64,000 nt of DNA from Paracoccus aestuarii (GTDB lineage Bacteria; Pseudomonadota; Alphaproteobacteria; Rhodobacterales; Rhodobacteraceae): contig NZ_CP067169.1 in the NCBI RefSeq assembly GCF_028553885.1, forward strand, positions 1,197,501-1,261,500, in the 5' to 3' direction. Positions 39,948 to 52,176 of this stretch are shown here, in pieces. Below the pieces are notes generated by a model that was not told where the DNA came from, did not search any database, and saw only the letters and a list, made by a program, of their open reading frames with translations. The position numbers were made by a program, and so were the translations under genes. Every line of letters begins with the position of its first letter. The first letter of the stretch is position 1.

Positions 39948-40697
39948 ATGGCGGGGGTGCTGCGCCAGCTTAGCCGGGCCGCCGTTCTGGGGGCGGGCCT
40001 GACCGTGGCCGCCTGCCAGACGGCCGAGCCGCCCAGTGACCGGCCGCGCGCCAAGCCCGACCAGGTGACGGCCCGCGTGGCCGGGACCAAGGGGCTGGGC
40101 CAGGCGCGAATCTCGACCCGCTCGGGCGAGATCCTGATTCTGGAGGAGGACGGATCCGTCACCACGATGGATCTGGACAGCCCCGGCGGGCGCGACGCCT
40201 TCCGCGTGACCGAGGCCGATCTGGCCGCGCTGAACGCGAATCTGGACCTGGATTTCGGCGGCATCGTCGCGGCGAACCGCCCGCGCAGGCCCTCGGCGCA
40301 GGAACAGGCGCTGGCGGCATTCGCCGCGCGCAGCCAGCCTGCGTTGCCCAAGGCCGTCGCGGGCCAGGAGATCGACCCCGAGACCTTCATCGCCGCCAAG
40401 GTCGAGCCGCTGAACCGTGGCAGCCGTGCCGATATTGTCGAGGTGACCGCCAATCTTCGTCGGGGGGTGGACGCCGATCTGGCGTTCTCGTATGCCACCT
40501 GCGCATTGGCCGGGTGGGCCAAGGACAATGGAAGCCCCTATGGCCGCCACATCCGCACCTTGTCGGCGGAACGGAACGGCAAGCTGCTGATCGGATCGGC
40601 CTTCCTGTTGTCGGATAGCAGGCCGATGGGGCTGCGGGTGATGGAAACGGATGAGACCCTGCGCGAATGCAGGGCACGCGGCATTCCCGCGGCGTAG
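39948..40697 (+). CDS. Lipoprotein of unknown function within nuo operon
   Basis: A 249-residue protein. The N-terminus ([14 protein letters not shown]) is a lipoprotein signal with lipobox ending at C23. The mature protein has no family I recognise; it has acidic strand-like segments ([23 protein letters not shown]) and two later cysteines (CALAG and ECRARG). It starts five bases after the nuoG stop and ends 16 bases before nuoH, so it is in the operon. It fills the place of another unidentified frame in the Paracoccus cluster. Envelope anchoring on the periplasmic side would be unusual for a complex I partner. Confidence 0.68.
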   Translation: MAGVLRQLSRAAVLGAGLTVAACQTAEPPSDRPRAKPDQVTARVAGTKGLGQARISTRSGEILILEEDGSVTTMDLDSPGGRDAFRVTEADLAALNANLDLDFGGIVAANRPRRPSAQEQALAAFAARSQPALPKAVAGQEIDPETFIAAKVEPLNRGSRADIVEVTANLRRGVDADLAFSYATCALAGWAKDNGSPYGRHIRTLSAERNGKLLIGSAFLLSDSRPMGLRVMETDETLRECRARGIPAA

Positions 40698-40713
40698 GGC
40701 AAAGGGACAGGCA

Positions 40714-41745
40714 ATGGCTGAATTCTGGACATCTTCCTGGGGCATCGCGCTGATCCTGCTGGCGCAGGGCCTGGCGATCATCGCCTTCGTGATGCTGTCG
40801 CTGGTCTACATGGTCTATGGCGACCGCAAGATCTGGGCGGCGGTGCAGATGCGCCGCGGCCCGAACGTGGTCGGCCCCTGGGGCATCCTGCAGACCTTCG
40901 CGGATGCGCTGAAATTCGTCGTCAAGGAGATCGTCGTCCCCGCCGGCGCCGACAAGTTCGTCTTCTTCCTGGCGCCCTTCCTGTCGATGACGCTGGCACT
41001 GCTGGCCTTCGTGGCGATCCCCTTCGCGCCGGGCTGGGTGATGGCCGACATCAATGTGGGCATCCTCTTCATCTTCGCCGTCTCCTCGCTGGAGGTTTAC
41101 GGCGTGATCATGGGGGGCTGGGCGTCGAACTCGAAATTCCCGTTCCTGGGCTCGCTGCGCTCGGCCGCGCAGATGATTTCCTATGAGGTCAGCCTGGGGC
41201 TGATCATCATCGGGGTGATCATCTCGGCCGGTTCGATGAACCTGACCGCGATCGTCGAGGCGCAGCGCGGGGCGGGCATGCTGTCCTGGTTCTGGCTGCC
41301 GCACCTGCCGATGGTCGTGCTGTTCTTCGTCTCGGCCCTGGCCGAGACCAACCGCCCGCCCTTCGACCTGCCCGAGGCCGAATCCGAACTGGTCGCGGGC
41401 TTCATGACCGAATATTCCTCGACCCCCTATCTGCTGTTCATGGCCGGCGAATACATCGCCATGTGGCTGATGTGCGCGCTGATCAGCCTGCTGTTCTTCG
41501 GCGGCTGGCTGTCGCCTATCCCGGGCCTGCCGGACGGGGCGATCTGGATGTTCCTCAAGATGGTCTTCTGGTTCTTCATGTTCGCCATGGTGAAGGCCAT
41601 CGTCCCGCGCTACCGCTACGACCAGCTGATGCGCATCGGTTGGAAGGTCTTCCTGCCCTTGTCGCTGGCCTGGGTCGTGCTGGTCGCCTTCCTTGCGAAA
41701 TTCGAAGTGATGGGCACCGTCTGGGCCCGTTGGGCAGGAGTGTAA
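40714..41745 (+). CDS. nuoH: NADH-quinone oxidoreductase subunit H
   Basis: A 343-residue membrane subunit with eight or so transmembrane helices, forming the link between the quinone site and the proton-pumping arm. Markers: [24 protein letters not shown] (about 34-57), and the loop [29 protein letters not shown] (about 208-236), rich in acidic and basic residues. RBS AAAGGGA lies nine bases upstream. The family is beyond doubt. Confidence 0.97.
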   Translation: MAEFWTSSWGIALILLAQGLAIIAFVMLSLVYMVYGDRKIWAAVQMRRGPNVVGPWGILQTFADALKFVVKEIVVPAGADKFVFFLAPFLSMTLALLAFVAIPFAPGWVMADINVGILFIFAVSSLEVYGVIMGGWASNSKFPFLGSLRSAAQMISYEVSLGLIIIGVIISAGSMNLTAIVEAQRGAGMLSWFWLPHLPMVVLFFVSALAETNRPPFDLPEAESELVAGFMTEYSSTPYLLFMAGEYIAMWLMCALISLLFFGGWLSPIPGLPDGAIWMFLKMVFWFFMFAMVKAIVPRYRYDQLMRIGWKVFLPLSLAWVVLVAFLAKFEVMGTVWARWAGV

Positions 41746-41748
41746 GAG

Positions 41749-42240
41749 ATGGCATTCGACGTCGTCCGCGCCACCAAGTACTTCCTGATGGTGGATTTCA
41801 TCAAAGGTTTCGGCCTGGGGCTGCGCTATTTCTTCGCGCCCAAGGCCACGATCAACTATCCCCATGAAAAGGGCCCGCTGTCGCCGCGCTTCCGGGGCGA
41901 ACATGCGCTGCGCCGCTATCCCAATGGCGAGGAACGCTGCATCGCCTGCAAGCTGTGCGAGGCGATCTGCCCCGCCCAGGCCATCACCATCGATGCCGAA
42001 CCGCGCGACGACGGCTCGCGCCGCACGACGCGCTATGACATCGACATGACGAAATGCATCTATTGCGGCTTCTGCCAGGAGGCCTGCCCGGTCGATGCCA
42101 TTGTCGAGGGGCCGAATTTCGAATTCGCGACCGAAACGCGCGAGGAGCTGTTCTACGACAAGGAAAAGCTGTTGGATAACGGCGCCCGGTGGGAAGCCCA
42201 GATCGCCCGCAACCTTGCCATCGACGCGCCCTACAGATGA
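41749..42240 (+). CDS. nuoI: NADH-quinone oxidoreductase subunit I (two 4Fe-4S)
   Basis: A 163-residue peripheral subunit with two ferredoxin-type clusters N6a and N6b. Ligand motifs are [16 protein letters not shown] (about 64-79) and [16 protein letters not shown] (about 103-118), both complete. The N-terminus has an amphipathic membrane-contact helix ([18 protein letters not shown]). Start is three bases after the nuoH stop. The next gene starts inside its last codons (ATGA). Confidence 0.97.
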   Translation: MAFDVVRATKYFLMVDFIKGFGLGLRYFFAPKATINYPHEKGPLSPRFRGEHALRRYPNGEERCIACKLCEAICPAQAITIDAEPRDDGSRRTTRYDIDMTKCIYCGFCQEACPVDAIVEGPNFEFATETREELFYDKEKLLDNGARWEAQIARNLAIDAPYR

Positions 42241-42646
42241 CCGATCCGTTCCGGCAGATGTTCCAGCAGATGCTTGCCCAGGGGCAGGAAATGGCGCGGG
42301 CCTTCAATCCCGCGCTGGAGCATTTCGACATGCGCGCCTTCGAGAAAATGTTCCCGACCATGCCCGCCGACATGCTGGAGATGTGGTTCGGCAAGACCTT
42401 CAACCGTGACGGCCTGGACGCGCGCACGCGCCTGCTGGTGACCGTCGCGGCGATGACGGTCCAGGGCGCGATGGCGGAACCGCAGCTGCGCCTGACCATC
42501 CGCCACGCCATCGAGGCCGGTGCCACCCCGCGCGAGATCGCCGAGGTCATCTATCAGATGGGCATGTTCGCCGGTCTTCCCGCCATGCAGAAGGCCCTGG
42601 AGATCGCCCAGGGCGTATTCACCGAAACCGAGGGGAGCCAACCGTC

Positions 42647-42650
<4 letters not shown>
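42237..42650 (+). CDS. Carboxymuconolactone decarboxylase-family protein within nuo operon
   Basis: A 137-residue soluble protein of the CMD/AhpD-like fold: [62 protein letters not shown] (about 62-123) is the signature. It has no cysteine, so the peroxidatic CxxC of AhpD is absent. Its N-terminal 50 residues are Met-rich and helical. Start and stop overlap nuoI and nuoJ (ATGA each). Position in the complex I operon suggests an accessory, but the family usually has enzymatic roles in aromatic degradation or peroxide removal, so the job here is open. Confidence 0.78.
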
Positions 42651-43610
<960 letters not shown>

Positions 43611-43616
43611 GCGGTC

Positions 43617-45749
43617 ATGGCGCAATTCATCCTGTTCGCGCCCCTTCTGGGGGCGCTGATCGCCGGCTTCGGCTGGCGCCTGATCGGCGAGCGGGGCGCG
43701 CAGGTGCTGACCACCGCGATCCTGTTCGCCGCCGCCGCCCTGTCCTGGGTGATCTTCCTGACGCTGGACGGCCCGGTCCAGTCGATCCCGGTCATGGACT
43801 GGATCGTCTCGGGCGATTTCACCAGCGCATGGGCGATCCGGCTGGACCGGCTGACCGCGATCATGCTGATCGTGATCACCTCGGTCTCGGCGCTGGTTCA
43901 CCTGTATTCGTTCGGCTACATGGCCCATGACGAGAATTTCGGCGATGACGAGCCCTATCGGGCGCGGTTCTTCGCCTATCTGTCCTTCTTCACCTTCTCG
44001 ATGCTGATGCTGGTGACGGCGGACAACCTGCTGCAGATGTTCTTTGGCTGGGAAGGGGTGGGCGTCGCCTCCTATCTGCTGATCGGCTTCTACTTCAAGA
44101 AACAGTCGGCGGGCGCGGCGGCCATGAAGGCCTTCATCGTCAACCGCGTGGGCGATTTCGGCTTTCTGCTGGGCATCTTCGGGATCTGGTGGCTGACCGG
44201 ATCGATCCAGTTCGACGAGATCTTCGCCCAGGTCCCGATGCTGGCCCAGACCGAGATGACCTTCCTGTGGCGCGACTGGAACGCGGCCAACGTCTTGGCG
44301 ATCCTGCTGTTCATCGGCGCGATGGGCAAGTCGGCGCAGCTCTTCCTGCATACCTGGCTGCCCGACGCGATGGAGGGGCCGACGCCTGTGTCCGCGCTGA
44401 TCCATGCCGCGACCATGGTCACGGCGGGCGTCTTCCTGGTGGCGCGGATGTCGCCGCTTTACGAATTCGCGCCCGAGGCCAAGATGTTCATCGTGGTCAT
44501 CGGCGCGCTGACGGCCTTCTTCGCCGCGACCGTGGGCCTGGTGCAGAACGACATCAAGCGCGTCATCGCCTATTCCACCTGTTCGCAGCTGGGCTACATG
44601 TTCGTGGCCGCCGGCGTGGGCGTCTATTCGGTGGCGATGTTCCACCTGTTCACCCATGCCTTCTTCAAGGCGATGCTGTTTCTGGGCGCGGGCTCGGTGA
44701 TCCATGCGATGCATCACGAACAGGACATGCGCAATTACGGCGGGCTGCGCAAAAAGATTCCCTTCACCTTCTGGATGATGATGATCGGCACGCTGGCCAT
44801 CACCGGGGTGGGCATCCCGCTGACCCATATCGGCTTTGCGGGCTTCCTGTCCAAGGATGCCGTGATCGAGAGCGCCTATGTCGGCAGCACCTTCGCCTTC
44901 TGGATGCTGGTGATCGCCGCGCTGATGACGAGCTTCTATTCCTGGCGGCTGATGTTCATGACCTTCTTCGGCACGCCGCGGGGCGATCATCACGCGCATG
45001 ACCATGCGCATGAAAGCCCGCGCGTGATGACCGCGCCCCTGGCCGTGCTGGCCTTCGGGTCGATCTTCGCAGGGATGATCTGGTATAACAGCTTCTTCGA
45101 GGAGGACGGCGTCACCCGCTTCTTCGGGATCGAGGCCGCCGCCACCCATCACGCCGAGGACGGCGCCGCCGCCGCGGGCACCGGCACCGCGCTGGACGGC
45201 AGCGTGGCCGAGGCCCCGGCCGCCGAGCCCGAGGGCGGCGCGCTCCATGCCGCCGCCGGTGCCGCCGCCGACCCGGCCGAGGTCGAGGCCTTCACCGTCA
45301 CGCCCGGCGCGATCTACATGCGCCCGGACAATCATGTGATGCATGACGCCCATTACGTGCCGAACTGGGTCAAGGTCTCGCCCTTCGTGGCGATGCTGCT
45401 GGGGCTGGGGCTGGCCTACATGATGTATATCCGCCGCCCCGAATGGCCCGCACAGCTGGCCGCGCAGCAGCGGGGGCTCTATCTGTTCCTGCTGAACAAG
45501 TGGTATTTCGACCAGGCCTATGACGCGATCTTCGTGCGTCCGGCGCGCTGGATCGGCCGCAAGCTGTGGACGGGCGGTGACGGAGCCGTTATCGACGGCG
45601 CCATCAACGGGCTGGCCTTGGGAATCATCCCGCGGCTGACGCGGTTCGCCGGTCGGGTGCAGTCGGGCTATCTGTTCCATTATGCCTTCGCGATGGTCCT
45701 TGGCATCGTGGGCTTGCTGATCTGGGTGATGATGCGGGGCGCGCAATAA
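43617..45749 (+). CDS. nuoL: NADH-quinone oxidoreductase subunit L
   Basis: A 710-residue antiporter-like proton-pumping subunit with about 16 transmembrane segments. Core motifs: [54 protein letters not shown] and [20 protein letters not shown] His-rich loop HHAHDHAHE (residues 458-466) is followed by an Ala-rich linker (about 510-560) before the lateral C-terminal helix region. Those inserts are outside the conserved helices. RBS is modest; it is six bases past nuoK. Confidence 0.97.
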   Translation: MAQFILFAPLLGALIAGFGWRLIGERGAQVLTTAILFAAAALSWVIFLTLDGPVQSIPVMDWIVSGDFTSAWAIRLDRLTAIMLIVITSVSALVHLYSFGYMAHDENFGDDEPYRARFFAYLSFFTFSMLMLVTADNLLQMFFGWEGVGVASYLLIGFYFKKQSAGAAAMKAFIVNRVGDFGFLLGIFGIWWLTGSIQFDEIFAQVPMLAQTEMTFLWRDWNAANVLAILLFIGAMGKSAQLFLHTWLPDAMEGPTPVSALIHAATMVTAGVFLVARMSPLYEFAPEAKMFIVVIGALTAFFAATVGLVQNDIKRVIAYSTCSQLGYMFVAAGVGVYSVAMFHLFTHAFFKAMLFLGAGSVIHAMHHEQDMRNYGGLRKKIPFTFWMMMIGTLAITGVGIPLTHIGFAGFLSKDAVIESAYVGSTFAFWMLVIAALMTSFYSWRLMFMTFFGTPRGDHHAHDHAHESPRVMTAPLAVLAFGSIFAGMIWYNSFFEEDGVTRFFGIEAAATHHAEDGAAAAGTGTALDGSVAEAPAAEPEGGALHAAAGAAADPAEVEAFTVTPGAIYMRPDNHVMHDAHYVPNWVKVSPFVAMLLGLGLAYMMYIRRPEWPAQLAAQQRGLYLFLLNKWYFDQAYDAIFVRPARWIGRKLWTGGDGAVIDGAINGLALGIIPRLTRFAGRVQSGYLFHYAFAMVLGIVGLLIWVMMRGAQ

Positions 45750-45750
45750 C

Positions 45751-47304
45751 ATGACGAACCTTCTTTCGATCATCACCTTCCTGCCGATCGTCGCGGCGGG
45801 GATCATGGCCCTGTTCCTGCGCGGCGACGATGCCGCCTCGCAGAAGAACGCCAAATGGCTGGCGCTGATCGCGACCAGCGCAACCTTCCTGATCTCGCTC
45901 TTCCTGCTGGCGGGCTTCGATTCCTCGAATACCGGCTTCCAGTTCGTCGAGGATCACGCCTGGATCATGGGCCTGCGCTATCGGATGGGCGTGGACGGGA
46001 TCTCGATCCTGTTCATCATGCTGACCACCTTCCTGATGCCGCTGACCATCCTGTCCTGCTGGGACGTGAAGGTGCGGGTCAAGGAATACATGATCGCCTT
46101 CCTGGTGCTGGAGGGGCTGATGGTCGGCGTCTTCGCGGCCCTTGACCTGATCCTGTTCTACCTGTTCTTCGAGGCGGGCCTGATCCCGATGTTCCTGATC
46201 ATCGGCATCTGGGGCGGCAAGAACCGCATCTATGCGGCGTTCAAGTTCTTCCTCTATACCTTCATCGGCTCGGTGCTGATGCTGGTGGCGATGATCGCGA
46301 TGGCGCGCACGGCGGGCACGACCGACATCGCGGAACTGCTGGCCTTCGACTTCCCGTCGCAGAGCATGGCGATCATGGGCTTCACGATCGTGGGCGGCAT
46401 GCAGACGCTGCTGTTCCTGGCCTTCTTTGCCAGCTTCGCGGTCAAGATGCCGATGTGGCCGGTCCATACCTGGTTGCCCGATGCGCACGTGCAGGCACCG
46501 ACCGCCGGTTCGGTCGTGCTGGCGGCCGTGCTGCTGAAGATGGGCGGCTACGGCTTCCTGCGCTTCTCGCTGCCGATGTTCCCGGTGGCGTCCGACCTGA
46601 TGCAGCCCTTCGTGCTGTGGCTGTCGGCCATCGCCATCGTCTATACCTCGCTGGTGGCGCTGGCGCAGTCGGACATGAAGAAGCTGATCGCCTATTCGTC
46701 GGTCGCCCATATGGGTTACGTGACCATGGGCATCTTCGCCGCCAACCAGCAGGGGCTGGACGGGGCGATCTTCCAGATGCTGTCGCACGGCTTCATCTCG
46801 GGGGCGCTGTTCTTGTGTGTGGGCGTCATCTATGACCGCATGCACACGCGCGAGATCGACGCCTATGGCGGGCTGGTGAACCGGATGCCGGTCTATGCGC
46901 TGGTCTTCATGTTCTTCACCATGGCCAATGTCGGCCTGCCCGGCACCTCGGGCTTCGTGGGTGAGTTCCTGACCCTGATGGGGGCGTTCCGTGCCAATAC
47001 CTGGGTGGCCTTCGTGGCCTGTACGGGCGTGATCCTGTCGGCGGGCTATGCGCTCTGGCTCTATCGCCGGGTGACCATGGGCGCGCTGATCAAGGAAAGC
47101 CTGCGGACCATCACCGACATGACCCCGCGCGAACGCTGGATCTTCGCGCCGCTGATCGCGATGACGCTGATCCTGGGCGTCTATCCGCGGCTGGTCACCG
47201 ACATCACCGGCCCCTCGGTCGAGGCGCTTCTGGTGAACTTCCACGACGCGCTGCCTGTCGAGGCCGTCGAAGACGACCTGGCGCAAGCCGCCGTCAGCCA
47301 TTGA
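45751..47304 (+). CDS. nuoM: NADH-quinone oxidoreductase subunit M
   Basis: A 517-residue antiporter-like subunit. Conserved segments: [69 protein letters not shown] and [25 protein letters not shown]. The charged residues for proton transfer in these helices are present. Start is one base after the nuoL stop with no clear ribosome site, so translation is probably coupled. Confidence 0.97.
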   Translation: MTNLLSIITFLPIVAAGIMALFLRGDDAASQKNAKWLALIATSATFLISLFLLAGFDSSNTGFQFVEDHAWIMGLRYRMGVDGISILFIMLTTFLMPLTILSCWDVKVRVKEYMIAFLVLEGLMVGVFAALDLILFYLFFEAGLIPMFLIIGIWGGKNRIYAAFKFFLYTFIGSVLMLVAMIAMARTAGTTDIAELLAFDFPSQSMAIMGFTIVGGMQTLLFLAFFASFAVKMPMWPVHTWLPDAHVQAPTAGSVVLAAVLLKMGGYGFLRFSLPMFPVASDLMQPFVLWLSAIAIVYTSLVALAQSDMKKLIAYSSVAHMGYVTMGIFAANQQGLDGAIFQMLSHGFISGALFLCVGVIYDRMHTREIDAYGGLVNRMPVYALVFMFFTMANVGLPGTSGFVGEFLTLMGAFRANTWVAFVACTGVILSAGYALWLYRRVTMGALIKESLRTITDMTPRERWIFAPLIAMTLILGVYPRLVTDITGPSVEALLVNFHDALPVEAVEDDLAQAAVSH

Positions 47305-47311
47305 GGACCGC

Positions 47312-48769
47312 ATGATGACCGGAATCGCTTTCTCCACCATCCTGCCCGAGCTTTGGCTGGCGATCTTCGCGCTGTCGGCGCTGATGGCCGGGGCCTATCT
47401 GGGCAAGGACGTGATCGCGCGTCCGATCCTCTGGGCCAGCGTGGCGGCGCTGCTGGTGGCGGGGGCCTATCTGGGCCTGACCGACCGTCCGCAGGCGCTG
47501 TCCTTCTTCGGCATGTTCAACGACGACGCCTTCGCGCGCTTCGCCAAGGTGGTGATCCTGCTATCGGGCGCCGCCGTCCTGGCCATGAGCGCGGATTACA
47601 TGGACCGCCACGGGTTGATGCGCTTCGAATACCCGATCCTGATCGTGCTGGCCTCGCTCGGGATGATGATGATGGTGTCGGCGGGCGACCTGCTGACCCT
47701 CTATATGGGGCTGGAGCTGCAATCCCTGTCGCTCTATGTCGTGGCCGCCATGCGGCGCGAGAGCGTGAAATCCTCCGAGGCCGGCTTGAAATATTTCGTG
47801 CTGGGTGCGCTCAGCTCGGGCCTGCTGCTCTATGGCGCGTCGCTGGTCTATGGTTTCGCCGGCACGACCCAGTTCGGCGGCATCGTCCAGGCGGTGCAGG
47901 CGGACAACCTGCCGATGGGGCTGCTGTTCGGTCTGGTCTTCCTGCTGGTGGGTCTGGCCTTCAAGGTCTCGGCCGTGCCGTTCCACATGTGGACGCCCGA
48001 CGTCTATGAAGGCTCGCCCTCGCCGGTGACGGCTTTCCTCGCGACTGCGCCCAAGATCGCGGCCATGGCGCTGATCGCGCGGCTGATGTTCGACGCCTTC
48101 GGCAACGTGACCGCCGACTGGACCCAGATCATCGCGGCGCTGGCGGTGATGTCGATGTTCCTCGGCTCGATCGCCGGGATCGGGCAGCGCAACGTCAAGC
48201 GCCTGATGGCCTATTCCTCGATCGCGCATATGGGCTTCGCGCTGGTGGGCCTGGCCGCGGGGACGGTGCTGGGCGTGCAGTCCATGCTGATCTACATGGC
48301 GATCTATGCGGTGATGAACGTGGGCACCTTCGCCTTCATCCTGTCGATGGAGCGTGACGGCCGCCCGATCACCGACCTGACCAGCCTGAACCGCTTTGCC
48401 AGCGTCGAGCCGCTGAAGGCGATGGCCGTCCTGCTGTTGATGTTCAGCCTGGCGGGCGTGCCGCCGCTGGTCGGCTTCTGGGCGAAATACGGCGTGCTGA
48501 CGGCTGCGGTCGATGGCGGCATGGCCTGGCTGGCCGTGGCGGGCGTGATCGCCTCGGTGATCGGTGCCTTCTATTACCTGCGCATCGTCTATTACATGTA
48601 TTTCGGCGCCGAGACCGAGGGCATGACCAGCCGCATGGGCGGGGTGCAATATGCCGCGCTGATCGTGCCGGCCTTTGCGCTGCTCTTGGGTTCGATCACG
48701 CTTCTGGGCATGGATGATGCCGCCGCCGTCGCCGCGCAGTCGCTGGTCACCCCGGTTGCGGGTGACTGA
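47312..48769 (+). CDS. nuoN: NADH-quinone oxidoreductase subunit N
   Basis: A 485-residue antiporter-like subunit, last of the complex I genes. Conserved segments: [32 protein letters not shown] (about 132-163), [26 protein letters not shown] and [22 protein letters not shown]. Two adjacent ATGs (47312 and 47315) follow GAGGA; I kept the first. The birA gene begins with GTG inside its end. Confidence 0.96.
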   Translation: MMTGIAFSTILPELWLAIFALSALMAGAYLGKDVIARPILWASVAALLVAGAYLGLTDRPQALSFFGMFNDDAFARFAKVVILLSGAAVLAMSADYMDRHGLMRFEYPILIVLASLGMMMMVSAGDLLTLYMGLELQSLSLYVVAAMRRESVKSSEAGLKYFVLGALSSGLLLYGASLVYGFAGTTQFGGIVQAVQADNLPMGLLFGLVFLLVGLAFKVSAVPFHMWTPDVYEGSPSPVTAFLATAPKIAAMALIARLMFDAFGNVTADWTQIIAALAVMSMFLGSIAGIGQRNVKRLMAYSSIAHMGFALVGLAAGTVLGVQSMLIYMAIYAVMNVGTFAFILSMERDGRPITDLTSLNRFASVEPLKAMAVLLLMFSLAGVPPLVGFWAKYGVLTAAVDGGMAWLAVAGVIASVIGAFYYLRIVYYMYFGAETEGMTSRMGGVQYAALIVPAFALLLGSITLLGMDDAAAVAAQSLVTPVAGD

Positions 48770-49529
48770 CCTGACCGCGCCCTGGCCCCGGGGCGTGGCG
48801 CGCCACGTCCTGGACCGCGTGGACAGCACCAATGCCGAGGCCTTCCGCCTGGCCCCGTCCCTGACCGGGCCGGCCTGGATCATGGCCCGGCGGCAGGAGG
48901 CCGGGCGCGGCCGTCGCGGGCGCGCCTGGACCGACCCCCCCGGAAATTTCGCGGCCACGCTGGTCCTGCGCCCCGATGGGCTGGCGGCGGATGTGGCGCG
49001 GCTGTCCTTCGTGGCGGCCTTGGCGGTGCATGACGCGCTGCGCGACCTGTGTGGGCCTGCGCTGAACGTGGCGCTGAAATGGCCCAATGACGTGCTGCTG
49101 AACGGCGGCAAGTTGTCGGGCATCCTGCTGGAGAGCAGCGGCGCGGGCCAGCGTGTCACCACCTTGGCCATCGGCATCGGCATCAACCTGGCCGAGGCGC
49201 CCCAGCCCAATCAGGTCGAACCCGGTGCCCTGCGTCCCGTCAGCCTGGCGCAGGAGACCGGCCTGACCGTCACCCCCGACGAGATGCTGGACGCCTTGGC
49301 CCCGGCCTTCGCCCGTTGGCACGACCAGGCCGCGACCATGGGCTTCGCGCCGATCCGCCAGGCGTGGCTGGCCCGCGCGGCGCGGCTTGGTGACACGATC
49401 ACCGCGCGGACCGGCACGGCCGAGGTCACGGGGATCTTCGACGGCATCGATGACAGCGGCGCGCTGATTCTGCGCACGCCGCGCGGTGTGCAGGCGATCC
49501 CCGCCGCCGACATCCATTTCGGGGGCTGA
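48762..49529 (+). CDS. birA: Biotin--[acetyl-CoA-carboxylase] ligase
   Basis: A 255-residue enzyme that makes biotinyl-AMP and loads biotin on carboxylase lysines. Motifs: [11 protein letters not shown], the adenylate loop [19 protein letters not shown] (about 47-65) and [19 protein letters not shown] (about 106-124). There is no N-terminal helix-turn-helix, so it is the monofunctional class, not the DNA-binding repressor type. The start is GTG 48762, overlapping the nuoN stop by eight bases. Biotin ligase after nuoN matches the Paracoccus arrangement as I recall it. Its likely substrate includes the pyruvate carboxylase at 18919-22357. Confidence 0.92.
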   Translation: MTDLTAPWPRGVARHVLDRVDSTNAEAFRLAPSLTGPAWIMARRQEAGRGRRGRAWTDPPGNFAATLVLRPDGLAADVARLSFVAALAVHDALRDLCGPALNVALKWPNDVLLNGGKLSGILLESSGAGQRVTTLAIGIGINLAEAPQPNQVEPGALRPVSLAQETGLTVTPDEMLDALAPAFARWHDQAATMGFAPIRQAWLARAARLGDTITARTGTAEVTGIFDGIDDSGALILRTPRGVQAIPAADIHFGG

Positions 49530-49532
49530 GGC

Positions 49533-50312
49533 ATGCTGCTCTGCATCGATACCGGCAACACGAACACGGTCTTCTCGATCTGGGACGGGACGCGGTTCCT
49601 GGCCCATTGGCGCATCCGTACCGATCACCGGCGCACGGCGGATGAATATTACGTCTGGCTGTCCACGCTGATCGCCGTCCAGAAATTCGAATTGCAGATC
49701 GACGCCTGCATCATCAGCGCCACCGCGCCGCGCGTGGTCTTCAACCTGCGGGTGCTGTGCAACCGCTATTTCGACACGCGGCCCTTGGTCGTGGGCAAGC
49801 CCGATTGCCTGCTGCCGATGCCGCCGCGGGTCGATCCAGGGACCACGGTGGGACCCGACCGGCTGGTGAACACGGTGGGCGCCTATGACCGGCACGGGCC
49901 GGACCTGATCGTGGTGGATTTCGGCACGGCCACGACCTTCGACGTGGTGGATCGCGACGGCGCCTATATCGGCGGTGTCATCGCGCCGGGCGTGAACCTG
50001 TCGCTGGAGGCGCTGCATATGGGGGCGGCGTCGCTGCCTCATGTCGATGTGACGATGCCGGCGACGGTGATCGGCACGAATACAGTTGCATGTATCCAGT
50101 CCGGCGTGTTCTGGGGATATGTGGGGTTGGTCGACGGTATCGTGGACAAGATCCGCGCCGAGCGCGACCGCCCGATGAAAGTGATAGCCACTGGCGGGCT
50201 TGCGCCATTGTTCGATCAGGGCTTCGACCTGTTCGACGCGATTGAAGACGATCTGACGATGCACGGGCTGCGGCTCATACACGACTATAACAAGGAGACC
50301 GGAGATGGCTGA
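49533..50312 (+). CDS. coaX: Type III pantothenate kinase
   Basis: A 259-residue ATP-dependent kinase of the acetate/sugar kinase-like fold, first step from pantothenate to coenzyme A. Motifs: IDTGNTNTVFSIWDG (phosphate 1, about 4-18), GPDRLVNTVGAYDRHG (about 109-124) and VDFGTATTFDVVDRDGAYIGGVIAPG (about 128-153). Type III enzymes resist feedback inhibition by CoA. It follows birA by three bases and overlaps the next gene by eight, so it is in the same transcriptional unit. Confidence 0.95.
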   Translation: MLLCIDTGNTNTVFSIWDGTRFLAHWRIRTDHRRTADEYYVWLSTLIAVQKFELQIDACIISATAPRVVFNLRVLCNRYFDTRPLVVGKPDCLLPMPPRVDPGTTVGPDRLVNTVGAYDRHGPDLIVVDFGTATTFDVVDRDGAYIGGVIAPGVNLSLEALHMGAASLPHVDVTMPATVIGTNTVACIQSGVFWGYVGLVDGIVDKIRAERDRPMKVIATGGLAPLFDQGFDLFDAIEDDLTMHGLRLIHDYNKETGDG

Positions 50313-51981
50313 GCGCCTGATCTACCTGCCCCTGGGCGGCGCGGGTGAAATTGGAATGAACGCCTATGTCTATGGGCATGGCGCGCCGGGCAAGGAACGC
50401 CTGATCCTGGTGGATCTGGGCGTGACCTTCGGCGACATGGAGGGCAGCCCGGGGATCGACCTGATCATGCCCGACCTGACCTGGCTGGAAAAGAACCGCC
50501 ACCGGCTGGAGGCGATCTTCGTCACCCATGGCCACGAGGATCATATCGGCGCCATCGCGCATCTGTGGAAGCGGCTGGATGTGCCGATCTATGCGCGCCG
50601 CTTCACCGGCACGCTGGTGCGCCTGAAGATGGAGGAGCACGGCCTGCCCGCCGAGGCCGTTACCATCGTCGAGCCGCGCCCCGAGATCGTCAAGGCCGGG
50701 CCGTTCTCGGTCCAGTTCATGCCGATCAGCCATTCGATCCCGGAAAGCAGCGCGCTGATCATCGACAGCCCCGCGGGCCGGATCGTGCATACGGGCGATT
50801 TCAAGATGGACGTGACCCCGGTCGTGGGCGACGCCTTCGACGCGATCGGCCTGTCCGAGATCGCCGCCGAGGGCAAGGGCGTCAAGATCCTGGCCTGCGA
50901 CAGCACGAACATCTTCTCGACCCATCCCGGCCGGTCCGAGGCCGTGCTGGCCACGCCAATCCTGGAATGGGTGATGGCGCAGAAGAACTTGGTCGTCGCC
51001 ACGACCTTCGCCAGCAACATCGCGCGGCTGAAGACACTGGCCGATGCGGCCCGCGCCTCGGGTCGCAAGATCTGCCTGTTGGGCCGGGCGATGCGGCGCA
51101 TGGTCAGCGTGGGCTTCGACACGGGCATCCTGAAGGATTTCCCCGAGACGATAGGCCCAGAGGAGGCGGCCAAGCTGCCCCGCAACAAGGTCATGCTGCT
51201 GGTCACCGGCAGCCAGGGCGAACGCCGCGCCGCCAGCGCGCAGCTGTCGCGCGGCCGCTATCTGGGGCTGTCGCTGCAGGAGGGGGACAGCTTCCTCTTC
51301 AGCTCCAAGACCATTCCGGGCAACGAGAAGTCGGTCGGCCGGATCATGAACGCACTGAGCGAATCCGGGGTCGATGTGTGGGATGCCGATGACGGCCTCT
51401 ATCACGTGTCGGGCCATGCGAACCGCCCCGATATCGAGGCGATGCATGACCTGCTGAAGCCGCGCGTCGTGATCCCGATGCATGGCGAGCATCTGCATCT
51501 GCGCGAGCATGCGCTGCTGGCCCGCGCCAAGGGGATGACCGCCGAGGTGGTGACGAACGGCACGATGCTGGACCTGACCGGCGACAAGCCCAAGGTCGTG
51601 GATCATGTCGAGACCGGGCGGCTCTATCTGGACGGCAACCAGCTGATCGGTGCGATGGACGGTGTGGTCCGTGACCGCATCCGCATGGCGCTGAACGGGC
51701 ATGCGATGATCAGCGTGATCGTGGACGAGGACGACAACGTCCTGCCCGATGCCTGGGTCGAGCTGATGGGCCTGCCCACCCGCACCCGGTCGGGCGGCGA
51801 GCTGTCGGGCCAGATCGAATCCGAGCTGTCCGAGTTCCTGGAGCGCGCGGATGGCCGCACGGTCCGCGACGACGGCAAGCTGGACGAGGCGATCCGCAAG
51901 ATCACCCGTCAGGTGGCGATGGAGGAGATCGGCAAGAAGCCCGAGGTCACCGTCATCATCAGCCGCCTGATGGCCGACTGA
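50305..51981 (+). CDS. rnj: Ribonuclease J
   Basis: A 558-residue beta-CASP metallo-beta-lactamase RNase, both endonuclease and 5'-exonuclease in other species. The zinc motif is THGHEDHIGAI with H75, H77, D79 and H80; the beta-CASP parts include ATTFASNIARLKTLADAARASGRK, LVTGSQGERRAA and HVSGHANRPD, and the C-terminal domain has VIPMHGEHLHLREHA. AAGGAG lies just before ATG 50305. In alphaproteobacteria it works in rRNA and mRNA processing. It is the last gene before the repeat block. Confidence 0.95.
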   Translation: MAERLIYLPLGGAGEIGMNAYVYGHGAPGKERLILVDLGVTFGDMEGSPGIDLIMPDLTWLEKNRHRLEAIFVTHGHEDHIGAIAHLWKRLDVPIYARRFTGTLVRLKMEEHGLPAEAVTIVEPRPEIVKAGPFSVQFMPISHSIPESSALIIDSPAGRIVHTGDFKMDVTPVVGDAFDAIGLSEIAAEGKGVKILACDSTNIFSTHPGRSEAVLATPILEWVMAQKNLVVATTFASNIARLKTLADAARASGRKICLLGRAMRRMVSVGFDTGILKDFPETIGPEEAAKLPRNKVMLLVTGSQGERRAASAQLSRGRYLGLSLQEGDSFLFSSKTIPGNEKSVGRIMNALSESGVDVWDADDGLYHVSGHANRPDIEAMHDLLKPRVVIPMHGEHLHLREHALLARAKGMTAEVVTNGTMLDLTGDKPKVVDHVETGRLYLDGNQLIGAMDGVVRDRIRMALNGHAMISVIVDEDDNVLPDAWVELMGLPTRTRSGGELSGQIESELSEFLERADGRTVRDDGKLDEAIRKITRQVAMEEIGKKPEVTVIISRLMAD

Positions 51982-51990
51982 CGCCGCTGG

Positions 51991-52126
51991 TTGCGTCCCG
52001 CGACGGCCGGGGGGCCAGCCCCCCGGACCCCCCTCTGCAGGGCAAGGGGCGGCCCGTCGCGCGACGCCCTTCAGGCAGGGGGTCCGGGGGGGGGGTGCCA
52101 ACCCCCCCGGCCATCGCGGGACGCAA
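51991..52126. repeat. Inverted pair of GC-rich extragenic repeats (REP/BIME-like)
   Basis: An imperfect inverted repeat of about 45 bases per arm: left arm 51991-52033, right arm 52078-52126, beginning TTGCGTCCCGCGACGGCCGG and ending with its near-complement. Each arm also forms its own hairpin: CCGGGGGGC/GCCCCCCGG at 52007-52026, and a G10/C7 hairpin at 52084-52110. The core is shared with the element at 9717-9750. It fills most of the 195-base gap between rnj and trmB. Confidence 0.65.
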
Positions 52127-52176
52127 ATCGGCGCTTGGGTCTTGAAACCGCGCCCGTCATGCGGCAATGCCCGCGC

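Noticed and set aside
52084..52110. G10 run as a phase-variable site
   Set aside because: It lies in the non-coding repeat between rnj and trmB, with no promoter elements to alter. It is part of the REP-like hairpin.
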